Shown here in pieces: positions 10,580 to 21,700 of a stretch of 64,000 nucleotides of DNA. The stretch comes from Coix lacryma-jobi var. lacryma-jobi (lineage: Eukaryota; Streptophyta; Magnoliopsida; Poales; Poaceae): NCBI GenBank assembly GCA_009763385.1, contig CM019825.1, positions 18,904,457 through 18,968,456 of the forward strand. Reading direction: 5' to 3'. Under the pieces are notes generated by a model. That model made no database searches. It saw nothing but the letters and a program-made list of their open reading frames with translations, and was not told where the DNA came from. Positions within the stretch are counted from its first letter, which is position 1. Every line of letters starts with the position of its first letter. The translations under genes and the position numbers were made by a program.

Positions 10580-10918
10580 ATACAAGGACAACGGAAGAAT
10601 GAGGTTGGGACGATTGGGTAACGAGGGGTCATGCACAGCACTAATCAAGCAAAATCATTATTAATCATTATCGAAGCGTATCGTAATAATCACATTCGTC
10701 AATTCTAAAGATATTTATATGCACAGCTAGCTGTAGTCGTGCACGCCAGTAATTGTGTGCTTCTAAACTTCTCAAGGAGCCAACTCTCATATGTTGTTGG
10801 TGAACAAAATATTGAATCAGATTGAGTGATCTCGCAACTCTGAAATCTGCTTTGCATTTTCCTTTTCCAGATGGCAGATCGAAAGAGATCACCATTCACA
10901 TCCACTTGATTATATAAA

Positions 10919-11251
10919 GGGCCTGTTTGGTACAGCTCACAACAGCTTCATGAGCTGTTGTGAGCTGTTTTTTTTTGTCAAACACCATTTTATAAAACAG
11001 CTTCATCCATGAAGCTGTTTTATCCCCTCTCTCACAAAAACAGCTTCACCCTTGAAGCTGAAAAAAGTAGCTTTTCACAGCTTACACCTCAATTTCTCTC
11101 TCTCAACCATGCATGAAGTTGTTGGTGAAGCTGTTTTGCCAAACACTTTTTTCAAAACAGCTCAGCTTCACCTAGTAAGTTGTTCATGAAGCTATTTTCC
11201 AAAAAAAAAAAAACAGCTTCACTAGTGAAGCTGAGCTGTACCAAACGGGCC
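10919..11251. mobile_element. MITE with GTTTGGTACAGCTCA termini
   Basis: Left terminus GGCCTGTTTGGTACAGCTCA and right terminus TGAGCTGTACCAAACGGGCC are inverted. Several internal GAAGCTG/CAGCTTC palindromes are present. Confidence 0.82.
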
Positions 11252-11761
11252 AAAAGATTCATCCATGTTTAGAGCTCGTTCGGTTAATCCCCCTACCAGT
11301 CCGAAGGGATTGGCCGGATAGGCTGCCCATCAATTCAAGAACCACGTACTATACATGGAAGAAGACACTAACAAATGATGCAAGAAAAAAAAAAAAGGAG
11401 AAGGAAATAAAGAGGCCTTTAGTAGTACTAGTAATCAATTCCTGGGATATACATCCGATCAAAAAAATTCCTGGGATACATATACATAGACACAGTAGCA
11501 ATCGTGCATGCCAGTAAGAGCGGTTAATTAGCACAAATTCTTTAGGTGTGCCAGCTCTGCTTATATATGTCGCTGAACTAAAAAGAAAGTCGTATATATC
11601 TGGCGAGATCCTAGGCATCTGCAGAGAAGAATACATACATTACATACTACATACATATCCAGCTTAATTGGAGCAGGTTGGCCAATAATGCAAGCGACCC
11701 CCGCGCGCCTTCGTAACAGCTAGAGCTAGCACATCGATGCCTTCCCTCGCTTGCCTTTGCC

Positions 11762-11770
11762 TATATATAT
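11762..11770 (+). promoter_or_regulatory. TATA box of the small secreted protein gene
   Basis: TATATATAT, 143 bp upstream of the ATG at 11905, predicting a 5' UTR of about 110 bp. Confidence 0.6.
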
Positions 11771-11904
11771 GGATCGAAGAGGCCCTCGACGGCAGCGGCA
11801 CTGCACTGCACGTCTGCACTGCAAGAACTAACCATCCACTGAAACACTTCCAGCGCAGCACTTAGTACTAGAGAGATCGAGCTCTTGTCTCCTGATCGAT
11901 CGAG

Positions 11905-12237
11905 ATGGCAGCCGCCATGGCCAGGAACGCCGTCCTTGTCCTCGTTCTTGTCGGCGCCGTGGTGCAACTGTGCTCCGTCGTGCCTCCGGTGGCGGGGGCC
12001 GGTGGTAGGGCGCTGGTGCAGCTTGGACATGGTGGCGGGGGAGCAAACGTGCAGCTAGATGAGAGCGGCCTCTGCGGCAACGGCGGCGGGAGAGCTGGCC
12101 TCGGCGAGGGGGTAAACATCCAAGGCAGTGCGTACTGCCAAAACGGCGAGCAAATTGTGAGCACGACTGCCGCCGGCGAGACCCAGACTGTCAGAGTGCC
12201 GCAAGTGCCAGGCGCCTTAACCACCCGGCAGCCCTGA
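11905..12237 (+). CDS. Small secreted protein, function unknown
   Basis: A single-exon frame of 110 residues. The first ATG (11905) is followed by an Ala-rich n-region and a hydrophobic core (VLVLVLVGAVVQL), a classic signal peptide with likely cleavage around residues 30-32 (VAGA/GG). The mature chain of about 80 residues is rich in Gly, Ala and Val and has two cysteines (GLCGN and AYCQN), which could form one disulfide. A TATA box is correctly placed upstream and GC content jumps within the frame, both supporting a real gene. I do not recognise the family; an apoplastic or lineage-specific grass protein is possible. It lies upstream of, and convergent with, the minus-strand Rab3GAP gene. 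Confidence 0.65.
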   Translation: MAAAMARNAVLVLVLVGAVVQLCSVVPPVAGAGGRALVQLGHGGGGANVQLDESGLCGNGGGRAGLGEGVNIQGSAYCQNGEQIVSTTAAGETQTVRVPQVPGALTTRQP

Positions 12238-12658
12238 CATTGTGTTGTCGTGGAGATTTCCATTTCCATTTTCTTTCTTTCTTTGCGGATGTTACACTTA
12301 CATACGCGCATGCCTGTGTTTCTTCAGTTTGCATACCATCGTCGGTCATCCTCTCCTCTCGTCTGGGAGTGTGTGAGAGCGTTGATTAAGTTTGGAAGCT
12401 CGTGTGCCACCATTTGTTTGTTTATTACTGTATTTATTATCATATCTAGCCGCATGTTTGTCGATCGGCGATTGTTTTGAGATTTTTATATATGTAATAA
12501 TAAATAATGTACTCTTTCCATTTGATTTGATTATTATAATGGTTAAATCCAATTTATTGTTTTCTTGGTGTGCGCATGCCACTAAGGGATGCATATATAT
12601 ATATTTACAGTCTCACTCTCACATATATATATATATATATACACATATACATATACAT

Positions 12659-12693
<35 letters not shown>

Positions 12694-12982
12694 CATATAT
12701 ATACATATATATATATTTCTCAACTTTATTTATTCTGTGCATCCGTCTACTCCTCCATACACTGAGATTTAGGATTGCATGTTCGCCATGTAAATAATTG
12801 AACAATCTGCATAACTGAACGAGAACTCCAGTCTCCAGATGCTTACATCACATCAAAATCTTCATCTTATTTCAAAATGTTCAATGAATTACATTGAGTA
12901 TTTACAGCTTAAGATTATTCCCGACATCTTCGGGGCACCCCTCTACATGTGTTGTATAAAAGAACAATACAGGGATTTCCAA
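12238..12982. other. Intergenic, convergent 3' ends with microsatellite
   Basis: Contains the 3' UTR of the small secreted protein gene, a (TA)n/(CA)n microsatellite (12619-12718) and presumably the 3' UTR of the Rab3GAP gene. No further gene is visible. Confidence 0.6.
12619..12718. repeat. (TA)n/(CA)n compound microsatellite
   Basis: Alternating TA and CA dinucleotide runs. Confidence 0.95.
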
Positions 12983-15900
12983 CTACAAAATCGTCCACTC
13001 ACTCTCGTCAAATGGCCCAGGCAAAGATGAAGTGGTTGCCGGTGCCACTTCCGACGATTTCACATTCTTCTTCGAAAATATGTTGACCTTCTTGTCAAAA
13101 AGGTTGGAGAATATCTTCGTGTTCTTTTCCTCTGATGTGTTCTTGTCATCCTTTGGAGACATCTTCTTCTCATCCTTTGTGGTGCGCTTCCAGAGTGGTG
13201 GGCGATCTTTGGCCATAAAGTTGAGCTTCAGCTTGAAGCGGTTTTTATTGTCAACAGACTTTTCATCGGGTTGCTCCATGATCTGGAGAGCTTCTTCAGG
13301 GTGCGTTACTATGGCTTCCATTGTCTCGTACACCTGGTATGCCATCAGTGTGTCATACTAGATTTCAACTGCAGTATCACAATTTCTGGATGGGTAAATA
13401 AAAGAGGAATACCTTGCAGATCTCATCTAGCTCGTCTTTTGACATGTCATCGTGGTAAATGCCAATCACGTAGTCCTTACAATCGTAGAATAATTTTGAC
13501 AGATTGCTATCTGCTGCAAGGACCGATTCTGCTGCCACAAAGCATACAGAAAGCTGGTATTCACAATTGCAATCGGTAAGCATGTGTCTTAAGATAAATA
13601 TAAGATCAGGCCTCGTACTACCTAAAAGGTTAAGACTGGAAAAAAGGGGGTGAACTTACAATGACGCCAAGAAGCTGCTCAAACAGTTTTGATGGCTCAA
13701 TGACTTCCAACGCATCAAAGATGCTCTCCCTGCAAGGTAATATTGTTCCATTATAATTTATGACAGGTGTTAAAATAAACACAGTAACTAGTTTAATATA
13801 TTTTCTACTCACACAGCTAAATCTTCATCATATATAGGAGTCTGTTCAACAGCAGGTATCGGTTTTGCAGCTTCCCACAGTTCCTTCCACAAGTTACCTT
13901 CTAGATAACCACACCACATCAAATGAAAATACTTGGATACATGGTAAGCGCATTTAGAAGAGATAGTTATCAGTTATCACCTTTTGTTTGCATTCTATCA
14001 CTTAACCGCCCACGTCTAGATGAACCTTCCCCGACTGTGGTACTGTTTGCAGCACAATCCTCAGACCAGTCAGGTGGAGAGTGCCATCTAACGAAGTCTT
14101 CCAGGACACAGCCAGGATTTGCTGCCTGTTATGAAAAAAGAAACGCTTGTTTAGGAAGTTCAGTTAAACAACATTGCATTCTCTGAGAAGAAGGGCTTTA
14201 AACTTGCCTTGAAAGCCTGCATATCTGATAGAAGTTGAGAGCATCCAGCACCAAGACTGGAACAATAAAAAGAAAAACAAACATTCTATTATTTAAGGAC
14301 TATAACAATTGTATTGACAGAATTGAAGATATTGGACGGCATCACACAAGGATCAGATATGCCAATGACACCCAATAAAAATTGACATGGGTTATGGGGA
14401 CAAGCATTGAACTACGAGTACTCTTAGATTTAACTAGTGGCATTCCAGAAGTACAGTAGTACATAAGAACACTTGACATACCTTCCTGTCCGTAACACTA
14501 GCTCCTCTGTTTCTTTTATAAGCTCTGCTGTCATGATCGGGCCTTCCTGAAGATAGGTTATCGCAGATTCAGAAATAATGAAAGGAAGCATTATAAAAAG
14601 ATGAACTCTAAGTCTGGAAAAGCAGCAGAGCATCTTACCTGCAGTATCGGGGAATAGATAGGCTCACCAGTTTCCAGCAATGTTAAATTCTCAGATGACC
14701 GATCAGCCCCAAGTCGAAGGACATAATCACCAGTACTATCTCTTGCATACATCTCACTGTCAGGAGACTTCCCTTTTGACAACCTGGGTTCTGATTTATC
14801 AATAATTGCCTCCAGTGACTCCTTAGCTGCTTTCCCTCGCTTTTTCCTGGCAATGCAGCAATTTACAACTTGGATCTCCTGATGTAGTAAACAAGAATTC
14901 AAGTCTGGAGCAGCCTCCAGTGGCATTCGAGGCACAGGTTGCCAATCAGACCATAGTTTCCTCAACTGCATGTACAAAAAGAACAATTGTGTTTACATTT
15001 TATTGATGATTCATATCTCATAAATCAGTACCGTTCTCATTTTGTTCTCCTGGGAACAAAATTATTTCTGTCATATGTAAGGACTTTAAGCCTAGTTTAG
15101 TGAAACATCATGACAAGGCAGTCTTTCTGAACGGTATAGCCAAGACACCATTACAAGGTAGTTTCCTAATTTATGAGGAGCAATTTACGTACATACAACC
15201 CACCTCAAGAACAACTGATTGCCAAAAAAATGCCATCTTGTGCACAGAACTAATGCTGCCAATAACCACTGCTAAATGATGAATAAAACTTCCAGGTGGT
15301 GCACCATGTAGATCCTTGGACACAGATCCTGAATGAACCAATTCAGGGAAGCATTGACTTCCTTCGAGTGAAAACTGTTCCTCTGAAAAGAAAATCATGT
15401 ATCATAATTTCAAATGACAAATGCAAACTAAAATCCTCGGCACATCGAATAAAGCATACCTAATTTGAACAAGGAGTACATCAAAAATTTAGTTTCTTCA
15501 TCACCGAAAAATTCAGAGCTCGATCTTTCTTCCTTGTCACGTCGAACAAGTGATTTAACAACAGATAAGCTCAAACCTCCCTTATCTTTCAGCAATTGGT
15601 CTCCAGTATACCTCATGTCACCCATTGACTTGAAACTCTTCCCGTTTCTACAAGAGCACAGCATGATTTATACATTTCACATACAAAATATTAAAAATAA
15701 CCAAAATGATCATTCATATAAATAGGAAGCTTATAGGACATCCGAATCGCAAAATGATGCCACTTTGCTTGCAAAACTGAATGTACTCTATGCACAAAAT
15801 GGACAAATGGTATTCCAAGAACGGAAAAATTAATATGATACGTAACTTATTTCCAAAACAGTACTATATATTTTTGAATATTAAGTACACTCTGATGGAT

Positions 15901-17162
15901 GGGGTGTGCTGCAATGCTTGACAAGGAACACGAACTTACTCGATAGCAGACACCAGTTGTTTAACTATTGACACTGGAGGAAAGGTCAGCTTTGTTGAAC
16001 AAGTTGACTCAGTTGGTATGCTTGAGCAATCCTCATTCCTTGAGGAGCTTGTTTCTAGGACCTAGAACCACGGAAATTTTAGTAGTATACGTGAAGATCC
16101 AGCTGATTATAGGCAAATAGCCAATTTGTGTTTATAACAAGAAATGAAATAAATTAGAGAATTTAAGCATTCAACAAAGAGGCCTTTTGTGGACTTAACC
16201 AAAAAAGGGGGGTTTCCACACTAATCACAGAACCATGCATATTGTCCCTGACTGCTCCCGCAAACTCGATATCCAATTCAATTCACCAGAACCGCATGCT
16301 CCACTTTACTGTGTTTAACACACCCAACTGACCCAGTTTGTCATAAAAAAAATGCTCAGAAGAAGCTCAGCTCAGCCATATGCTTCCATGGAATCCACAC
16401 CCTGGAGCATTGACAAAGTCCAACAAAAAAGTGACAGGGTAACTACTACTAGGTGAAAGATCTCAAGTTTCTAAGCCCCCACAAAGCTTGAATTCAGAGC
16501 TCCACAATTCTGCTGCGCACCACTGTGAGAACAGAGAAGCACACAAGCCAGTAACAGTTCAATTGCTTGGAACAGCAACACTTGCACCATAAGTCATCAA
16601 TTCACCACCACTGACACGAAGAAGTCACCATATCGTCAGTGACGAGATACCACCAATTCCACATCACAACAGCTCAATTGCTTCCACCTCAAGTGGATAT
16701 GGATTCAGCGCCAAACTCAGCATCTCGTCAGTCACCAAGTACCACCAATCCACCATGACAGCTCGAGCAACGGACTCAATGAAGCAGAGTCCAATTGGAC
16801 GAGTAGAGTGACAGGAACCCGTACCTCATCACGCGGCGACGGCGGCTTGGCGTCCAGCTCCCGCCCCGTAGCGCTCGCTTCGGCCTCCCGATCCATGGAC
16901 GTCCTCGGCGACGGCGCCCTGCTACGCCCGCCGAATCCGTCGGCATCTGCGCCCCCCCACCACACAACCGATCCCCCGTCAGATTCGGACGCGGAAGCGA
17001 ACAGCGGCGGGAGCGAGGACGAGGACCCGCGCGCCGGCGCGCGTACGTACCTCGGAGGTCGGCCTTGATGTCGGTGAGCACGCGGGCGGCGGCGGAGTGG
17101 ATCGCGGTGCGCGCGCGGGACACGAGCGACTGCGGCGGGGCGGCGGCTGGCGGCTGCTGCAT
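12983..17162 (-). CDS. RAB3GAP1: Rab3 GTPase-activating protein catalytic subunit homologue (13 exons)
   Basis: Exons: 17162-17051, 16946-16825, 16061-15940, 15647-15460, 15382-15204, 14965-14639, 14546-14482, 14256-14208, 14125-13981, 13900-13813, 13729-13660, 13553-13413, 13333-12983. Their lengths sum to 1959 nt (652 residues) with every phase matching. The family signature is DMQAFK-AANPGCVLEDFVRW (exons 8-9) followed by LWKELWEAAKPIPA (exon 10), the core of the Rab3GAP catalytic domain. The Arg of FVRW probably corresponds to the essential arginine of the human enzyme (inference). SVVLELRKLWSDWQPVP lies upstream. The animal protein, with its non-catalytic partner, acts on Rab GTPases in vesicle traffic; a plant role is inferred. 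Intron 8 (14207-14126) uses a GC donor. The N-terminal 80 residues are low-complexity, and the C-terminal 70 are Lys-rich and end GPFDESEWTIL. No break seen. Confidence 0.92.
14126..14207 (-). other. GC-AG intron of the Rab3GAP-like gene
   Basis: The donor is AAG|GCAAGTTT and the acceptor AACAG|GCAGCA. Only this pairing restores the conserved residues FK-AANPG across the junction. The donor otherwise fits the consensus perfectly, as is usual for GC donors. Confidence 0.8.
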
Positions 17163-18762
17163 GGTGTGGCCTACCTGGCAGTGACCCGGGGCGGCGCAGG
17201 AGGAGGAGGCGGGGGGCGCATGCGGAGGGAGGGGAGCCGAAGCACGGGGAAGGGAGCAGCCTTGGATTTTGATTTTAAAAAACGGGATTTGGTAGTGGCC
17301 GCAGGGGTGGGGGGATTTCTGGGCGAAATTCAGGGGGCCGTCCGATCCGGTCGGGGTCGGGGTCGGCCGTTGGATGGCTGCTGGGCCGTGATGGGGCGGC
17401 CGCGGTGGTGGTGGCCGCATCGTGGACATGGCTTCTGCTGGTGTTTTTTGAGCTGTTTTTGTAATAATTTCTACCGTGCCTCTTTGCTCTTCATTCAATC
17501 TTCATCTGGTTTGAGTGAGGAGGATTTGGGTACGTGTATTTATAGGGATGGGTTTTTGGTTGACAGTTTCCTCCAAGGTTACTGCTACGTGAAGGGGTCA
17601 CCAGCTGTTGATGGCGATGTGTCTGGCACGAGGGAAGATCCTTGGAGCATGAAGACGTCAAAGATGCATCGGGATCGTCACAAAAAAAAGGATATGGTTT
17701 GTCTTTCGTGAATGGATATATTCGTGCTTAGGAGCTACTATGCCATTTGTCTTTTTGTAACTTGGTTTGGTCATGTACTGATGTTTGTTTGTGTGAGAAA
17801 ATGACACGGTTTTGTAACTTATTTAGATCGAAAACATAACGGAGTCGTTCAGATGACATCACTTTCCCGCTGCAATCACGATGTCATTTGAACATTTCTT
17901 CACTCATGTAAATTCCTCGTTTTCGTGTCACGCAATCACACGTGAGCACGTAGAAGCTTTCCTCATTCACTGCTCAGGACACCATCTGGGACCTCTTCTC
18001 GGCTGATCGATCATCCGCTATACCTTTTTTTTTTTTTTTTGGTCAGGCACAGGTACGACATATAATCACAGACAGGACCGGACCATGTGGCGTTAGACAG
18101 AGTCAACCAGCGACCAAATTTCAAAGGGAATTCCGAAACATTTCAGCACGAACCGTGCAGTGTCAGTGTCAGCGAATGGCTCAATCCGATCGAACCCGCA
18201 CGAATTAACTGTGCTGGTAATTTTCGAAACTCCTCCAGAATCTGAACATTTGCCATCTCTTACTGTAACCACGCACTTTGCTTTGGTATGTACAAGCATG
18301 TGAGAACATGGAGAACAATGCCTGTTGTAAAAAAAAAAAAACATGGAGAACAATGCCATTGAAGTGAGGACATGATCCAAGCATGTGATACTAAAGAATC
18401 CGAGCAGTGTAGCAACGTGCCACAACAATTTGTTTATACCCATGTATGTACCCCCATCACTTAACAAGTAACAACAATTGCGTTGCACATTTAACTAAAG
18501 GGATCGAACCAAGCAAAATGCAGACACAGCTCAGCACTAGCAGAAGTATTGTTTACACGACCTATTAATTCTGAACTATAAATCACATATGCTTCTGAGT
18601 GAGTCTGACAGGCGACACTCTCCTTTGAGCCTCCCTTCAGGTTCAGGGTATAAAAACTTTCTGTGCCTACACCTCCCCGAAGTCCAAACCAATAATGTGT
18701 ATGCAGTGCCTGTCATCCTCTCATGACAAGCTCTGATCCGCCGGGCGGGCGGCCGGCGCGAG
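17163..18762. other. Intergenic between two minus-strand genes
   Basis: The right-hand gene's 3' UTR is expected near 18762 and the Rab3GAP promoter near 17163-17500, where GC content is high. An open frame at 18093-18488 (minus) has no recognisable domain and is interrupted by a poly-A-like run, so I do not call it. No TATA box stands out. Confidence 0.5.
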
Positions 18763-21700
18763 TCACAGCGGCCTGGTCCGGCGACCGGCCGCCCGGCCGC
18801 ACAGGAGCGCGTTCTTGGGGATGGGGTACTCGTCGCGCAGCGACGTCGACGGCGTCCAGACGCGGAGGTAGAACTGCTGCCCCAGGTACTGCCTGGCCCA
18901 GTTCTCCGACCGGACGTTCCACATGCCCACGTTGTCCAGGGGCATGTAGATCGCCGTCCATGACCTGGGGTAGACCTGATGGGAACAGTCGCAGAGGATG
19001 GGATAAAAATTAGCTAAAGACCTTATTAGACCTGATGTAAATTTACATTTTTTTTATAGGGCAGGGTAAGGGTAGAATCGTTTCTTGGTTTGATTTGGTG
19101 CTGCGGGGTTAAGAATACCAGATGCGCCAAGAAAAAAAAAAGAGAAATTAATGCAGGTGTGGTGTGTCATTTTAGGAGCACTTGCAAAAGCAAAGTCACT
19201 CGATTAGTTGTTACTAAATTTCCTGGAGAAGAAGTCAGTCACCACGAAGTGAGAGAGATGCTGGTGATAGCCACTTCAAAGCTGTAGGCAGGGGAAAGCA
19301 GAGTCCATAGCTTCCAGAGTATGACACCACGCCTTTCCTGACGCAACCGACCACCACATCGTTTCTGAAAAAAAAAAATCTTATCCTAGCATGGCGGATG
19401 AATGGGCATTGATTTTTCGATGTGTGAGCTGTGCCATGCTATTGGCCGTGATGGCGAACCAAATAATGCGCCTCTACAGTGAGTGCGCCACTGGCTTGGC
19501 TTGTAATGGAAAGACTTGACTGAATCATAAGCCGGCTCAACAACAAAAAATTGTCACCATCATTTCATTTCCAACCCATTTCAGTTTCAGCTTGTTAGAG
19601 CGCGTCAGAAGATAGCACAAGCACAGCATCGTACCTGAACGGTGTACCGCGACACGCCGTCTCTCAAGTTGTAGCCCTGCCTGCTTGCCGATGACCATTT
19701 TCCTCCATCCATTCTGCACAGATTAAACCAAGGCTGTTAATAGTAATATCTCACATACACTATGACGCAAACATTATATTCCAAATATTTTGAAATGGTT
19801 GAGAGTGGATTCAAAGATCGCAAATATATAAGCTCCGCACCCGACGACCCAGAAGGCGTATCCGTCGATGTGCCACGACTGCACCTCGTCCTCGCTGTTC
19901 TCGAACACGATCTCCACGTAGTCCCTGTAGCTGGCCCCCATGACCGACGTCTGCAGGTAGGCGGCGCCGTAGGTCGGGCCGTCGGCGATGGTGCCGACGG
20001 AGAAGACGCCGGCGATCTTGTAGTAGTCGGCGACCTTGAGCGGGGTGTCGGGCCCCACGTACGACGCGCTGTTCACCGCGTAGCGCTGCTTCCCGTTGAC
20101 GGCCGCCGCCGAGTTGGCCAGCCGGATGGTCCGGCCCACCGGCACCAGGCCGTAGTGGTAGGAGCCCTGCGGGTTGGGCCTCGGCCCGCTCGCCGTCAGG
20201 TTCCACCTGATGGAGCGGGCCTGGTTGAGCGACCAGTCGATCTGGATGGTGGGGCCCCCCGGGGGCGCGCCGGGCGCCCTGCCGGCGGAGTTGGCGTAGT
20301 GGAGGACCGCCGTGGTGGAGATGATCCGGCTGGTGAAGCGCGTGGAGACGACGACGGCGTAGTCGAAGCCCGGCTGGTCGGCGGTGAGCAGCACGGAGTA
20401 GGACTGGCCGAGGTGCACGTCCAGGGACGAGTAGGTGGTCTGCATGGTGTGGGAGCCCTCCACCTCCACCAGCTTCATGCTGTGGCCCTGGAACCGGATG
20501 TTCAGGGAGGTCGCCAGGCCCACGTTGGTGATCCGGAACCGGTACGTCCGGCCTTTTTGCAAACACAAACGCGCCAAGTATTTCATCAGTTCAAACCGAT
20601 TGTCAGCTTGCAATCGCAGAAATGCAGAATGGCCACAAGCTTGTCAACTGATCTGTTGTAACTGTAACTGCTTACCGGGCTGCACGGTGAAGGTGTAGCC
20701 ATTCAAGCTCCGGCCGTTGATGAGCAGGCCGTCAGGGAACCCGATCGCCTTGCCGTTGTCAAGCACGTACTTCAAGTCCTGTCCGTGCAAGAACAATGCA
20801 AGTTCGTCCGCTGTCAGATCAGATGGGGTCCTGGTGCGAATCGTGAGCAAATTAAAAGGCGGCCGGCGACGTACGGTGTGGTTGGCCTTGTACCAGTCGC
20901 CGATGAGGACGGTGTAGTCGGCGGCGGGCGGTGGGAACGGGACGGGGATCTGCGGGCGGCTGAGCACGCGGATGCCGCCGAACCCGCCGGCGGCCTTGTG
21001 GAAGGCCAGCGAGGGGAAGTAGTAGTAGGTGCCGATCTGGTCCTTGGCCTGCATGATGTAGGTGAAGTTGGCGCCCGGCGGGATCGGGCACGTCGTGCCG
21101 GCCACGCCGTCCTCGAACGAGTTCCGCCGCTGCTGGAGCCCGCTCCTGCACAGAGTCAGTGACTCGATGTTAGTGCCAGTACAGCAGCGCGCATCGGTCG
21201 CATTCATCGCACGTGTTTCCTCCCCATCTGTCATCTGCTGCGTTAGTTCGTGTTCACGGGGCATCAAGTACAACCTGAACGAAAAGTACAATAGACCAAC
21301 TTGACCCAACAAAAATCTCTAGCTAAAAGTCCCGATATTTTTCGTGCAGAATTCACGGCTAACATGTCAAGATCTACAACTTTTATTTTTTTCATCTGAG
21401 GTTGTTTATAAAAATTTGAATTTCAAATTTGAGAATTCGACACATAGGTTTCGTTGACAAGATGATTTCAAATAAAAAAGTTGTCAACTATAAAGTTTTA
21501 TAACTTTTCAAGATTTATAACTTTTATTTTGGTCATTTCTCCATCCGAGGTCTTTTGAAAAATTCAATTTTCAAAATTTTTAGATGTAATTTTGCATAAC
21601 TAGATGACTTCAAATTAAAAAGTTATAAACTATAAACTTTCATAACTTGTTAAGATCTACAAAGTTTATTTTTGTTGTTTGACCATTTGTACATCTGGTA

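Noticed and set aside
12570..12797. Tyr/Ile/His-rich small protein
   Set aside because: It is simply the TA/CA microsatellite read as codons.
18093..18488. 131-codon frame on the minus strand
   Set aside because: No domain, a poly-A-like run inside, and a position compatible with UTR or spacer of the SKU5-like gene.
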